A stretch of DNA of 64,000 nt from the NCBI GenBank assembly GCA_019096195.1, contig JAGTXK010000021.1:558001-622000 (forward strand). The letters are read 5' to 3'. The position numbers were made by a program, and so were the translations under genes. Positions 23,885-36,114 of the stretch are shown in pieces. The notes under the pieces were generated by a model that worked only from the letters and a program-made list of their open reading frames with translations, ran no database searches and was not told the origin of the DNA. This DNA comes from Boletus sp. NGJ (taxonomy: Eukaryota > Basidiomycota > Agaricomycetes > Boletales > Boletaceae). Position 1 is the stretch's first letter, and each line of letters starts with the position of its first letter.

Positions 23885-26100
23885 TCAAGTTGTCTTACAC
23901 TGCATGCTGGGAAGAAATGGGCTTTCGTTTTGAGTGCCCCAGAAGTGAGGATGTGGCTCCATCATCAACTTCCTGTGCATCAGCAATTTGAGTTCAGTTA
24001 GAGGGAGGATAGCCACAGATTGGATGGCAATTTCAGCAAGGGGTTGGTGTGGTGGTGACACCACAGGTAGTTGAGGCAATGATGCAAGCTGCATACTAGG
24101 TGAGGGAATGTAGGGTGACTGTGGATCTGACATCAGATAGGTACCAGAGACTGGTACTTGTGCTGCCATGTAATTCAAAACCCCACCAAAGTTGGAATTA
24201 AACCTATAGTTCATGTTGCTGAACATTCCAAGCTGGGGAAAGTTGACATTAGGCCAAGCACCAGGTTGTGACAAATTTGACATAGACTGCTGGGGCCCAA
24301 AAGAGGTTGTTTGGTGGTGGTCTACACTCCAGGACAATGATCCCAAGTCAAAGTCCTTGATGAACATAGTATCACAGGGATCTATTCCAGGAAGTTGAGA
24401 GGTCCCAGTCAGGGATGGTTTGTTTCATGTGTTGCCAAACACTGGGGTAGGGAAGGAAACATTTCTTTCATCTAGGAGGTCTGAACATGACTCTGCAACT
24501 GGTGGGATTTCCAATGAGAGAGATTGCATCATAGGCATAGTGGTGGGTGTTGCAAGATATGAAGCAGCCAAAGGTGTTGCATAATTCAGAGCTGGGGATG
24601 TTGCAAGATTTGGTGAGGGGAGATATTGTGTGAGATTAGGTGTGGTGGTAGATGTTGCAGAGTTTGGAGCCAGGAGTATTGCAGGACATGGTGATGGGTG
24701 TCACAAGATGGTAGTAGATATTGCAAGATTTAATGGCATGGGAGACATGGCAGGATTTGACTCAGATAGTGTTGGAAGTGCAACAGTGATGTGCGGACGT
24801 ATTTCAAGATAAAATGATGGCACAGTGGAAGTTGGAAAACAAAATTGATGGTCAGATGTTGCAAGATCTGGCATGGGGGAATTGTTATGAGTAGCCCTCT
24901 CTCCTGTGATCTCATACTCATTGCTTCCCTTTTTCCCTTCATCCTTGTCTTCATCTTCACCCCTACCCTCACTATCCCCTGCTTCAAGTGCATTCTCAGC
25001 TTCTCCACTGGCATTGCCTTCCCCTATGTCTTGCCCTTCATCCTCCAAGTCATCCTTATCTTCAGCATTGATGTCAACATGCTCAGCATCACCCTCACAC
25101 ACCTCACCAGAGGTATTGAATATTGTTTTGTTGCAGTCTGGTGCATGTGCAGTGAGTGAAAATCTTGTCATCAGCTTGAGGTAACTCACTGTATACCTGT
25201 CCCAAAAATTCACTATAGGTCTGCACCACATCAGAGTCAAAGTTTGTATAGGCATTGGCAAAATCTCAACCATCTTTCATTTTCCCAGTGTATAGACTAT
25301 GGAGATCATGAGTGAGTTGAGATAATATGTATGCCATAAATGAACCTGACCTTATAATGATATGTCCGTAATCTTGATCCATTAGATTAGGGCTGCCCAT
25401 CAACATGGGAACTTCCATCTGGTTTGGTTTCCAAGATGTTTCAAAACTTGTTGAAGAGCAGCACCACATTGTTAGATATTACTGGGCAAGCAAAAAGACA
25501 TGGTTAGTGTGTTCCTGGTCAGTAGCAAAATACTCGCTTGTGGAGCATGACTGGGTTCTTCTCCTCATAAAACCCTGTGGATTTGTCACCCTCTGGCATT
25601 CCTTTATTCACATTCTTTGTGTCTTGCTTGAGCTTCTTGCACATCTTATAGAAAGTGTCCTTGATCTCAGGTGACTTGTTTTCAAACATCTCATGAATTT
25701 TCTTGTTAACATCTGTAATAGACATTCCATCTCCAATTTCTGGCTGAATACATGTCTTGTAGTGGATTTTCAAGTAGATCTCCCAAGGTTTTTTCACCTG
25801 TGTTTTTGGCTTGAGGAGCTTGTTAATAACCTTTGCTGTCTTGCTATTGGCCAAATGATCCTGTCCTGCCCCAGCATGCCAGTGCATCAAATGGCAAAGT
25901 TGCTGTTGGTAATGGAAAACAGCCTTCACAAGATGGACCTTTTATTCTTCAGTCAAAGCAGCATCTGCAAGTATGTCTGGTAGAGTGATGGAATGCTCTG
26001 GCCATCTCTAAAACCACTTCTGAAAGGGGGCTGACCATTGCTTCATAAAGTGCCAACCATCTATCTGTTTGAATATGACGAGCTCCTCCTAAAGAAAGGC
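23885..26100 (-). pseudogene. Unrecognised gene or remnant with acidic and Pro/Ser-rich tail
   Basis: Minus-strand coding remnant. The N-terminal part (about 26100-25530) reads a domain with WFxxWPEHSITLPDI, YQQQLCHLMHWHAGAGQD and VKKPWEIYLKIHYKTCIQPE motifs. A middle section (25273-24701) is very acidic (runs of Asp/Glu with DEGQDIGEGNASGE), and the C-terminal section (24367-23885) is rich in Pro, Ser, Asn and Gln with repeated LATSP-like words. Stops near 26040, 25940 and 25510 may be decay or introns. It resembles hypothetical proteins common in mushroom genomes and the remnant at 5225-5834; function unknown. The DNA contains repeated TTGCAAGA words at 24540-24870. Confidence 0.5.
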
Positions 26101-26184
26101 CTTTTTGCTCACTAGTGGTCCATTAAATGGGCATCTAACAGTAATCAGAGTCAGAGTCAGAATGAAAGTTAGATGTGCCAAGTA

Positions 26185-26980
26185 CAGTAACTTCCAAAAT
26201 TGAGTCAATGTTTTGAGATTTCAGAGTATTAGCTATATAACTTAGGAACATGAACAAATAGAGCCAAGGTATAAGTAGATGCCTAAATGTGCCTGCCCCT
26301 GGCTAGCTGTCAAAAAAGCATTTATGTAAGTTGAGTAAGTATCCATGAAGATATCATCAATTTAATTCAACACGTCATTGACTCAATAGTGTAACTACCT
26401 GTCAGATCTATCAAAGGTGGACAGCTGTCATATGTAACCCTTGATGGAAGTATGATAGATGGTTACCATAGTTACTATATCTTAGTAATCACTTCAACTG
26501 ATACTATTTAAAGGCTGGTTTAATCTCTTATGCCTTTTCAAATTCACTATGCATTCTACTCCCTCTTCTTAAAAAGAAAACATCCTTTCTCTGGCCTCTA
26601 ATGGTCATTCTACTCGTCATATTGCCTCCAAACTAGATGTCAGCCAGTCTACTGTCTCCAGGATACTCAGAGATCTTCTTCCCAATAGATCTATACCTCT
26701 TTCTGGCTGTCCCTCCAAGCTTTCAGCCACTTCTCAGCATGCTATCATCATTTAAATCACCACAGGCAGAGCTGCCAATGCTGTCCAGGCTACCCATCAT
26801 ATATTCCATCATTCCTAGTCCAGTCTCCTCACAAACAGTGAGAAGAGTCCTCAAAAAACCTTCATTCAAGACTATAACAAAGCAGAAAAAGCCACTTCTT
26901 GCTGCAAGAAATAAGAAGAAGCGTTTAGCCTTTGCTCTAAAGTGTAACAGGGTCTGCAGAATGGACTTGGGTTGGTGCCT
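26185..26980 (+). mobile_element. Diverged Tc1-like element, 3'-truncated
   Basis: Begins TA then CAGTAACTTCCAAAATTGAG, a relative of the Tc1 terminal repeat at 17914, with an inner opposed CATTGACTCAATA motif near 26370. From ATG 26549 a decayed transposase reads a helix-turn-helix (RHIASKLDVSQSTVSRIL) and the KKPLLAARNKKKRLAFALK block, then ends in unrelated sequence after about 26980. Stops and frameshifts are present and the catalytic half is absent. It is a separate, older family from the complete element. Confidence 0.75.
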
Positions 26981-27680
26981 GCAAAGTCGCCATCATGAAC
27001 AGATCAGACTCCACTGCCCTACTCACTTGCCTGCAAATGCAAGCAAGTGCCTCACACCATTTGACCTTTTTGCATGGTTTCAGAAGCACATCATGCATTA
27101 TTCTGGTCATTTGCAGTGGGTACATATGAATGAGAGAACAAGCATGAATTTTTATTCAGAGAGATTAACATACAGTACCAATCATCACCTGTACCTTCTC
27201 AGTCAGCCAGTATTTCTGACCATAACTGGATTCAATTTATGTAGGTTGCAAGTGAGCCATCTTACTGCTGGGGAATTGTGAGGACATTAGTGAGGAGGGG
27301 ATGTGGGTTGTGTCTGAACACAATGGTCTGCTGCACAAGGATCTTAAAGGAAAAAAAAAATTAGGTCATAAATAGGTCAAATGAGGATTGATATGATGCA
27401 GAGGGGCCTGGAATGGAGGTATGCAATGGTGGAATGGAGACCCTAAGATTTCGTTAGATGCATCACATGGTATTGCTGACTGAACACTGCTAAGCTTATG
27501 AATTGATAAATGCAGGTTTTCATTGTATTCTTCTTGTTGACCCATACCACCAAGTCAATAGTTCCAAAATTCCACATAACGCTAGTGCATCTGCTGTGGC
27601 CAGGAAGTTTCAACAATGAGCAGAGTATGATGGCACATTGGCCATTCCTCTCATTGCCAAGTGCAAGCCCTGTGGAGTGT
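26981..27680. other. No gene recognised
   Basis: CpG-poor filler between the Tc1 remnant and the Plavaka remnant. It has an A-run at 27352-27361 and several short open frames on both strands, none with a recognisable motif. Confidence 0.35.
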
Positions 27681-27689
27681 GGCAGCACA

Positions 27690-30260
27690 CCATGTCAGCA
27701 AAAATGCTGTGCACAACAAGTTTCACATCCAGGATAACCCACCTGATGATCTCATAGAGGCAGCTAGATGGGAGAGTTATTCAGGCAACCATGATGGTAG
27801 CTTGCTACTTCCACCACCAAACTATCTAGTGAGGAATCTCAGCCATATAGCATTGACAATCTGGTCAATCAACAATACATACATAATTATGATGAAGGTT
27901 CTGCTACACAGGTCCTGAGATCAGTGAAGACTTCTTTCAAAGTAATGAAAGACTCATGAGAGTCAGCAAAACAAGGCATTTATGCCCCATTTGCTGACCG
28001 CCAGGAGTGGAAGTTAGCTAAGTGGCTTACTAGGAGTGTAAATTAATGTGCAACCAATGAATTTCTAAAATTGCTGATTGTGAGTGATGTTCAATCAGAA
28101 ACTTGTAGAGATAATGAAACATGTGATATGTAGACCTGGGAATGGATTCAACCAAGCTATAAGAGCTTGCATATATTCTTGAATGTGTTAGATCAGCTTC
28201 TGACGGGGTCTGAGTGGAAGTGCAATCTTGTGCATACTTGCAGCAACAAGGTTGCCAGCAGGAGCAACAGTATTGCCCATCCTCCTCTCCTCTGATAAGA
28301 CTCAGTTGTCTAGATTCAAGGGCGATAAGGTTGCATGGCCCATCTGTTTAATAATAGGGAATATTTCCAATCACATTCATCATCAGCCTGCCTGTCATAC
28401 TTCAATACTGCTGGATTATCTACCAATTTTGAAGCTTGACTCATCCAAGAACACATCTGTTGTCAGTTATCACCTCTTCCACTATTGCATGAAACAGATA
28501 GTTGACTCATTCATCACTGCTGAATTAGAGCATGTTTAAATGATCTGTGCTGATGGGCTGGTGAGATGAGTCTATCCCATCCTTGCCATGTTCATCACCC
28601 AGAGCAATGCTTGATTGCATGTTGTGCAGAAAACTGCTGCCCAAAGTGTTACATGCCTGCTGATTAACCTGGTGCAAATTGCAAATACCCACCTTGTGAT
28701 TAGGCACAAACTACACACATACTCTAAGCACAAGCAGCACAAATATCCCCCTGGATTCATCACAAAGGGCCTTCACCCCATCTTCACCCCCTTCTGGGCC
28801 AAGCTCCCCCATTCCAACATCTTCTGCTGCATAATCTCAGATATACTGTATCAGCTCCATCAAGGGATCATTTCAAGAAATGGTGCACAGCAATTGCAGG
28901 CAAAAGGGCCTTCAATGCTTGATTTCAGGCAATGTCATTTCATCCAGAACTCTAACATTTCAAGGCCAATTGGCCAATCAAACAGTGGACTGGTGGTGAC
29001 CACAAGGAACTTGAGTGGGTTTTTTTGACTGTGGTAATGAATATGACACCAAACACTAACATGTTTTGAGCCAGCAGAGTGCTGCTTGACTTTGTCTACT
29101 TAGTGCATTATCTTTCCCACACCAATGACACTCTCCAAGCTTTACAAACCATGCTAAACACCTTCCATAGGATCAAGGATGTTTTTGTCCTTCTCAGGTG
29201 TTGGAAGCATTTTAACCTTTCAAAGCTCCTATGTTGACTCAATTTGACTCTTTGGCAGCCTTGATGGCTTCAATATGGAGAATCATGAGTGCTTTTACAT
29301 TGACTACACCAAAAAGGTGTATGCAGTAAGCAACCACAAGAACTACAAAATACAGATGACGAGGCAGTTGAACCAGCAGGAAGCTATGTCAAGGTTTAGG
29401 GCATATCTAACCTGGAATCACTCCTTAAGTACTATCAGCTCAGATGATGACCATAGTGATGATACCAATGACTCATGTGCTGACACTGAACTGGCAACAC
29501 ATGTGCAGATATACCACATTGCACAGTGCCCTCAATTTCCAAAGAGGACAGTGCAGTCCCTTGTTCAGTTTCAGAGTGTGATAGGATTTGTAGATGTATT
29601 ACAAGCATTCATTATAGACCTTACCCCTGGACAACAAACGACCTTTCAACCTATTATCCACAATCATATTGACTATTTCAGCAATATTTAGATTCCCCTT
29701 CAGGCACTCATCCATTCATCTGGCAATGAGATGGCAAGAATTTGCTGTCATCTAGAATATGCAAATGGCCCTTGCAAACCTTCTATGCCTGCACACTATG
29801 ACACTGTCCTGGTGCAAGTGGATGTGGCAGCTCACAAGACAGGTGGATTTCATGGTGAGTTAAATCTTGCATACACATACATAAGACCCCGATTTGATTA
29901 ATTTTAATCTATAGGACTCCATGTGGCTAAGGTTTGAGTCATCTTCATGCTTCCTCTTCACCTTGGGAATTATCCTCATCCACTCACATACTGTATGTTA
30001 ATTGATTTAAGCCACTTTGCACCTTTGACAACAACTTGCAAAAGTTTCATTTGTGCCATTCAACTCAGAATCACTTGCTAAATGCTGTGGTAGTGCTGGT
30101 CATGCATTTGGTGCAACCCTGTTATCTTGTTCCCTGGTTTTCAAGTGGGGCTTTGGATCCTCATTTGGTTCATGGAGACTCAGGCAGTGCCAACTCTTTT
30201 TTCTTGAATAGGTATATCAATTTACACACTTTTGAACAGTACAGGGAGCATGGAGCTGTC
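27690..30260 (+). pseudogene. Plavaka (CACTA-like) transposase, decayed copy
   Basis: Transposase remnant of the Plavaka group of fungal DNA transposons. Landmarks: a FHIQDNPPDDLIEAARWE start block (27720), PFADRQEWKLAKWL (27990), LPAGATVLPILLSSDKTQLSRF (28240-28310), with the first catalytic Asp expected in SSDKTQ, then PFWAKLPHSNIFCCI.SDILYQLHQG (28785-28865), YIDYTKKVYAVSNHKNY..QMTRQLNQQEA (29300-29390) and a C-terminal AKV..IFMLPLHLGNYPHPL to the FLNRYINLHTFE end (29920-30240). More than ten stops and frameshifts make it dead. It is CpG-poor and clearly older than the Plavaka element at 46490-54351, and belongs to a different subgroup. Confidence 0.85.
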
Positions 30261-30505
30261 TAAATTCTGCTGCACCCACAGTGAGCCTGCCTTCCTTGGT
30301 ATGCTACATGTGAGCACTGATGCCATGTTTGATCAGCACATCCTATCAGCACATTCTCATTCTGGTTGTCACAAAATCTCAACAACCATGACAGTGTTGA
30401 AATATGAGCATGTATGCAGTTGCTAGCATCTGCCTCATTTCGCTATATTACACATATGCCATGCCACATCACCTTTCATTCTATCCTTTCAATATCCATT
30501 ATATA

Positions 30506-30620
30506 TGGGCAGGTAGTACACTACCCCACCCTTCATTTTCCATTTTACTGATATATTTATATAGAACTCCCAACAAGTTACCACTCCCCTCAGTTCATTG
30601 TACTGCATGACAACTGAGTT
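30506..30620 (+). repeat. Dispersed repeat C, copy 2
   Basis: About 115 bp matching 17707-17822, from TGGGCAGGTAGTACACTAC to TGTACTGCATGACAACT. Repeat B does not follow here, unlike at 17840. Confidence 0.7.
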
Positions 30621-30779
30621 ACTGTTTTAGCTGTTGCACATCTGTTATATTTCCACTGCAAAATCTTACAGACAGTAGTGTTGATAGCACACATCAAGAT
30701 ATCTATTAGACTGTGAATTAATGTAGCATACTGTAATCCTTGCTTGCCTATATATGTGATATTTTATGGACATGTAACA

Positions 30780-31650
30780 ATGGTAGCCAATGGTAGCCAA
30801 TGTAGCTGAGGATGGGTGCATGAGTACAATATTACCAACATCACTATGGCCTGCACTACCCGGTGATTCTGTTTTTCCTAATGGATCCCATATGACATCA
30901 AACTAGAGGAAATTGAATGGAAGCTTCACATTGATCAGGGTTACAATGTGCTTGAAGAACTGCATCAAGCACTACAGTCCCACTTTTACATGCTCTGGTT
31001 TAAAATAGGCTCTTATGTAGACAGGTTGTGAATACTCAGGCCTGTAATTCTCTCAAATCAGTTGATGCATAGGTAAATGCAGGCACTGCAAAATATTGCA
31101 CCACCACAGTGCCTTATTGGTGTTATCTCCACTGTTTGACAAAGTTGGGTGCAAAAATGCCTTCTGGCATCTTGAGGATGAAGATATTTGTTTTATGACT
31201 AAAGGCACTGAGGACTGGCAGAGCAAAGGATAAAAAAGACTCTTGTGAATCTGGATAGCATGTGGGTATAGTAGTAGTGAAGGAGACAAAGAACAGGACC
31301 TACAGAATGGTGTGTTGTCATGATAGATGATAGACAAATCTTCCATCTAATAGTGTAAACAAGCAATTCAGATTGAATGGTGCAAAGTCTGGGCCAGAGC
31401 ATGTCATTGGGCTGAAGTGGTTGAATTATTGAAACAGAGTTATATACTGAAATTCTTTCATTGGTAGTCAAAATAGTGGACAGAGAGGCAAGCCCTTATT
31501 GAAACAGATGATCTCACACTGAAAGAGGGGTTGATGGCATATGCCCTGCAACAAGTGGCCCTCAGACAAGACTTAAGTGACTGCTTTGAACATATTTGGT
31601 GGGATATAAAGAGATACATTGAAAATGGTGGGAGTATCTGTACTGAGGGT
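30780..31650 (+). pseudogene. KDZ transposase, C-terminal fragment
   Basis: Second KDZ remnant. Recognisable C-terminal helical parts are EEIEWKLHIDQGYNVLEELHQAL (about 30900-30970), IQIEWCKVWARACHWAEVVELL (about 31365-31430) and LKEGLMAYALQQVALRQDLSDCFEHIW (about 31520-31600). Equivalent blocks occur at 10840-12560. The catalytic core and cysteine cluster are absent, and stops separate the blocks. It is a truncated old copy. Confidence 0.7.
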
Positions 31651-31734
31651 CTCTTCAACACATCAACCACCTGCCATACTACTGTCACTAGCTAAAGTGG
31701 GTGGGGATGATGGATTGGGTGCAAGGTAAAGTGG

Positions 31735-32480
31735 CATGGCAGATTGTAAGATGTGTTGCAAAACTGGTGAGGTCAATGGATTGGGCATAAGACAAGGGGG
31801 CAGATTGTATGTTCATTACCTTTGTGCCACGTTGGAGTGATGGGTTTGGACCTCAACTCTTGAGCCACCACTGCTGCTCATGGCTGGGAAAAAGGCCTTG
31901 ATGGAGTTTGTATGCCACTGTGTTCTCACAGACTGACTTAGAGATGGAGCAGGGTAAGCAGATTTGATGTGAGGCAAAGGGACCTGGAGGAATGCAAGAC
32001 AAATTGCAAGATGGACAAGGATGGCAGATAAGGGATTGCAAGATGGATTAGATGTGAAAGGGAGCAGCAAAATTGCAAGAGCAACTTGCAAGATTGACAG
32101 GATGATGACAGATTCAATGGACAAAGTCACAAGGGATTGCAAGACAAGATGAATGACATTTTGCAAACAGTACAAGGGGGGACAAACCATATTGCAGGAG
32201 TCTGGTGAGATGAAAGGGAGTGGAGAGATTGCAAGAGCAACTTGCAAGATTGGCAGGGTGATGACAGATTCAATGGATGGAGTCACAGGTTGTTTACTTG
32301 AAGACAGAAAGGAGTGATGTGGTAATGGCAGATTCTTGCAAGACAAAGTTAGTTTGCATGATGGATGACTATGGCAATTTGCAAGACAGGAACTTTAGAG
32401 TGATGCAGTAATGGACTTGAGCTCAAATGACACAGCATTGCAAGACATATGATGATCCCACTGGTGCCAATAGCTATATC
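31735..32480. repeat. TTGCAAGA-rich region with an internal duplication
   Basis: About a dozen TTGCAAGA (or TTGCARRA) words in 750 bp, and an imperfect tandem duplication of about 160 bp (units near 32070-32230 and 32230-32390, sharing AGAGCAACTTGCAAGATTG). It follows the KDZ fragment, so it may be a subterminal array. A 176-codon open frame on the minus strand is low-complexity and probably not a gene. Confidence 0.5.
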
Positions 32481-32849
32481 ATTTGTTGTGTACTAATGCT
32501 AGTGTACTTCATTGACATGGTACTAGCACAGGTGGGTGGATGTAGTACTACTAGTACAACTAAGAAACCACATTACAGGCTGTAACAACTCAGACATTGT
32601 ATCATATTGGTGCTAGACTATCCCCCAACAATGTGCAATACCATATCCTGCAAGGTGAGTGGACTTGTCAGACATCTTTGCAAAACAACTCATGGCCAGA
32701 CCATGATATTGCATAGTGTGCTATGTGTACAACAGGAGTATCTCTTGCAGAGAAACACTATAATTGTATGAACTTGTCTTGTGCAAAATGGGGCAACAGT
32801 AACTACTGGGTAAAGTGAAAGGAACTTGCAATGGACGAAAGAAAGAGCC

Positions 32850-33890
32850 TAAACCCAATATCTGAGGCGTTGCTAACCAAAGCAATATGCGACAGAGAGA
32901 AAGGCAATTTCAAGACTAAGCGAAACATGGTACTCTACTGGCTACTTATATACTACCGATAGTGGTGCATGGACCGTGCTATGCTATGACGTTGTAGGGT
33001 ACCGGGTATGACATCACAGGAACGAGGAAATGTTAGTGTCCAATGGCAGAAGGGAGAAACGATGGAATGAGATGCGTGTGGTATGCACATGTAGGTGAAA
33101 TGTAGTCCGGAGCGCTCTAGGCGTGGCTACATGTGGTATGTCTGAAGGGGGACTAATAGATAGGAATGGAGATAAGAAACGGAAGGAGAAATGAAAAGGT
33201 GATGCGTAAGGCATCGCATGGGGTGATCGTTGGATCTGGTATCGAGACAGGATCGTATTGGGTGATAGATCGGGTCTTGTCTAGGGGTTGTGATCTGACA
33301 TTCGCCTGATCAGTACTTGGGTTAATCTAGCGTGGGCTTGATTAGTACTTGGTGACAGTATTGTGGGATAGCGTCAGGCATGATCTATGGCGTGGGCCAG
33401 GGATCAGGGTGAGCGGGGGGTCAAGGATCTGGAGGCGAGCTCCTGATTGGTACTTGTGTAGCGTACCGAGCTCTGCGTCAGGTATGGTCTACGGGTGTCG
33501 TGTGCGTAACGAGCATATACGTGACAAAGGGGTTATTGTCATCATACGGCGTTATGTCACGTGATGTGGCTACCGAGCACTGCATCAGGTAGGTTCATGG
33601 GGGGTGGCATAGTTTAGAGGCATGCGGGCCTTGCTTGTGGCCGTGAAGCTGGGGTTTAGCCGTGAGGCTACTTGGTGTCGTAGGTGTGGCGGGTACAACT
33701 GGGGTACGGCCAGTGAAGGCGTACAGGGGTGTATGCGGTTGTGTGGTGTATCGTATGGGGGGGAACACGGTGAGTGACTACTCTAGGTGTATGCGGGGTA
33801 AGGCTAGGATGGAGTTTGGTGGGAGTAGGCGAGTGTATCGTCTATGGGTAGTGCGAAAGTGTAGTGGGGATCATTAATAAGTAAGTGATA
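32850..33890 (+). repeat. Dispersed repeat D, copy 2 (CpG-rich), with a G/T-rich extension
   Basis: 32850-33420 aligns with 4651-5215 but keeps the CG dinucleotides. The rest (33420-33890) has no partner in the window and is strikingly rich in G and T on this strand, with few C. No convincing open frame runs through it. It could be a retroelement LTR or untranslated region. Confidence 0.7.
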
Positions 33891-33927
33891 TCAATGGTGA
33901 TCGTTTCATAAAGCTACAGGAACTGAT

Positions 33928-34110
33928 ATGTTACACTCTTTTTTAGCCAAGTTGGCACTATGTGAAAAATGTCAGACAACACACAACACCTTCGACCCAC
34001 CTATATCACCTCAACATCCACTTGGAATTTATCAGAGATATTGCCATTCAACTTGGATGACTCGGAAAAACATTTTCCAAGTTGACCAATATAATAAAGA
34101 TGGTATTTTG
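33928..34110 (+). repeat. Dispersed repeat B, uninterrupted copy
   Basis: Matches 17840-17913 joined to 20573-20690, with a single TA where the Tc1 element sits in the other copy (near 34002). It therefore serves as an empty-site reference. Confidence 0.8.
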
Positions 34111-34389
34111 AAAAATGAATTATTTTATTACTATTTTATTTCTTCACTGGCCATGCTAGAATGTAGTCTACTTACTTGTCTGAGTCAAATGGTATCATCT
34201 CTAAAAATAATAAGCAAGGCATCCTTCAAGAAAGTCTAATCAGTAGGATGCTGCTTTTCAGGTCCCAACATTGCACCTTGTAATGCCAGTATACTGGCAT
34301 CTGCTCCTTGTTCACTGTTGTGACATCAGAGTGTCAGCACACTCATCTCATCTCATCTCACTTTGGTTTTTTCAGACACATCTGGTGCT

Positions 34390-36114
34390 AGCCTCCTCCT
34401 CCCCTCATAACCTTTTCTTTACCTGTGCCCTATTTTTTGCTGATGGCTGTCACTTGATGCAGGTGGATGACACCAGGACTTCCCTTACTTTTGGCAAATT
34501 TCCTCTCCCACACTCATTCTGACTTGTCTTTCCCTTCTACTTCCCAATTTTCCTGTTCTCCCTATTCCACTTTTTCTCACCATCACCCTTCATCTCTGGG
34601 TGACAAGCTTTATCAGTTGGCAGAAAATACTGGGCCTCCCCACCTCACTGTCCAACCTCCCTCTGATGAGCTCCTGACTCATCTCACCTTCCCTGCCCAT
34701 ACTCCCAGAGGTGAAACCTGCTCTCATTCTATGGCCTCCTCTGGTGGCTCTCCAGTTGATGTTCCCAAGAAAAAGGCAAAAAAAGGGAAGGAGAAGGCTA
34801 GGCTGTTACTTGATACTCCTGCCTTGGCCAGTGACCTACCTAGCCTTTTTGACCATCTTAATGATCATCTCTCAGCAGATTTCTTGGCCCTTGTAGGCTC
34901 TAGCTGCCCAGATGCAGCTTCTTCTGTTGGTATGCTCCCACCTATCATCCTGCCTACTCCCCAGCCCTTGCAAGCCTTAGGATTATCTATAGTAGCTACC
35001 CCTCCATCTCTTGCATCCGTTTTGGAATGCATTTGAGCCTTGTGTCATCAGCCTGACCCAGTGGAGCTGCATTTATCCTATCTCTGCTCAATTTTTGAGG
35101 AGGCTTCCTCTGGTATCAATTTTGCAGACTCTGTCCAAGTGTCCATCCAATCTACTAGTGATTCTGGTCTTGATTGCCCTGGGCCAGGATTTTTCTGCCT
35201 TTCTTTCTGTGGTCCTGCCCTCCACTTCTGTTGGTGGTGAGCCTTCATTGCTTATCTACCACCTATCCTTTTCTTAGTGCTTTCTTGGCTTTTTTGACTG
35301 CCACTTTGAGGGCCCTGCACTCTAGTTTTCAACCAGCTGCCCCTGTTAACATGAATTTTCCCTTCCTTCAAAGGTTATGGAGATTATTCAGGGAGGATGG
35401 TGTTCCCACATCCCACTCATGGCCCTTGTCTCCTGGGGTACCTTTTAGTTTTAAAAAGGGGAGCCCTCTGCTAGCACAAAGCCTTTTCAGCCCTCTCTGT
35501 TTTCTATCCTTGATGATAAAAATGAACATCATATATCTCTGACTAATTGGTTTCAGGCCTGGCCTCACTTGGTTGAGGCCATCCACTTTTTTCTACCATC
35601 CTTCCAAAAGTCAGAGATTGCTCACATCTGGGATATCCACTTCACCAAGATATGATGTTATGATGATTTTGCTAGCAACTTCCACCTTTTACTGCAGTAT
35701 GATATTTGTGTTTACAAAGCCTATACCAACTCCAAGTTGAAGTTTGACTCTTTCACCTGGCAGTAAGGTGTTTGGGACCAGGTACTTGATGCAGCCCATT
35801 TAGTGCAATTGTAGTCATTTCAGAAGGGCAATATGGCCTTCTTGGGTGTTTATACCCCCTCCACCAAGCCTCATTTCTCCTTGAGAGCTTCACCCTCTAT
35901 CTGCTTTCATTGTATCTCCTGTGGTGCCAGTAACTGCTTTGCCCAAAGAATCTGTGAACTTGAGAAGATGTCCTTCCTCTTTCTTAGAGATGGAATCTGG
36001 CAATCAGCTCAAGGCAAACAGATCTGCTTCAAATTAAATGAGAAAGGCTGCACACTTTCTAACTACTCATGCCTCCACCTCTGCTCATGCTGTTGGTCCC
36101 AACACTCCACTTAA
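34390..36114 (+). mobile_element. Retroelement gag-like fossil
   Basis: Plus-strand remnant resembling the gag-like protein of mushroom retroelements. Parts: a Ser/Pro-rich N-terminal section with a short Lys-rich segment (about 34470-34810), a conserved central domain containing WFQAWPHLVEAIHFF and WDIHFTKI-type blocks (about 35390-35790), and a Cys/His-rich region suggesting zinc knuckles (about 35890-36100). It is broken, with about five or more breaks, and CpG-poor. It may belong to the same broad lineage as the reverse transcriptase fossil at 3260-4600, but nothing in this window links them directly. Confidence 0.55.

Noticed and set aside
31816-32346. 176-codon minus-strand open frame
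   Set aside because: Low-complexity sequence with an internal duplication and repeated TTGCAAGA words; no domain and no splice context.
33928-34239. 103-codon open frame beginning at 33928
   Set aside because: It is mostly the dispersed repeat B and is not kept open in the other copy.
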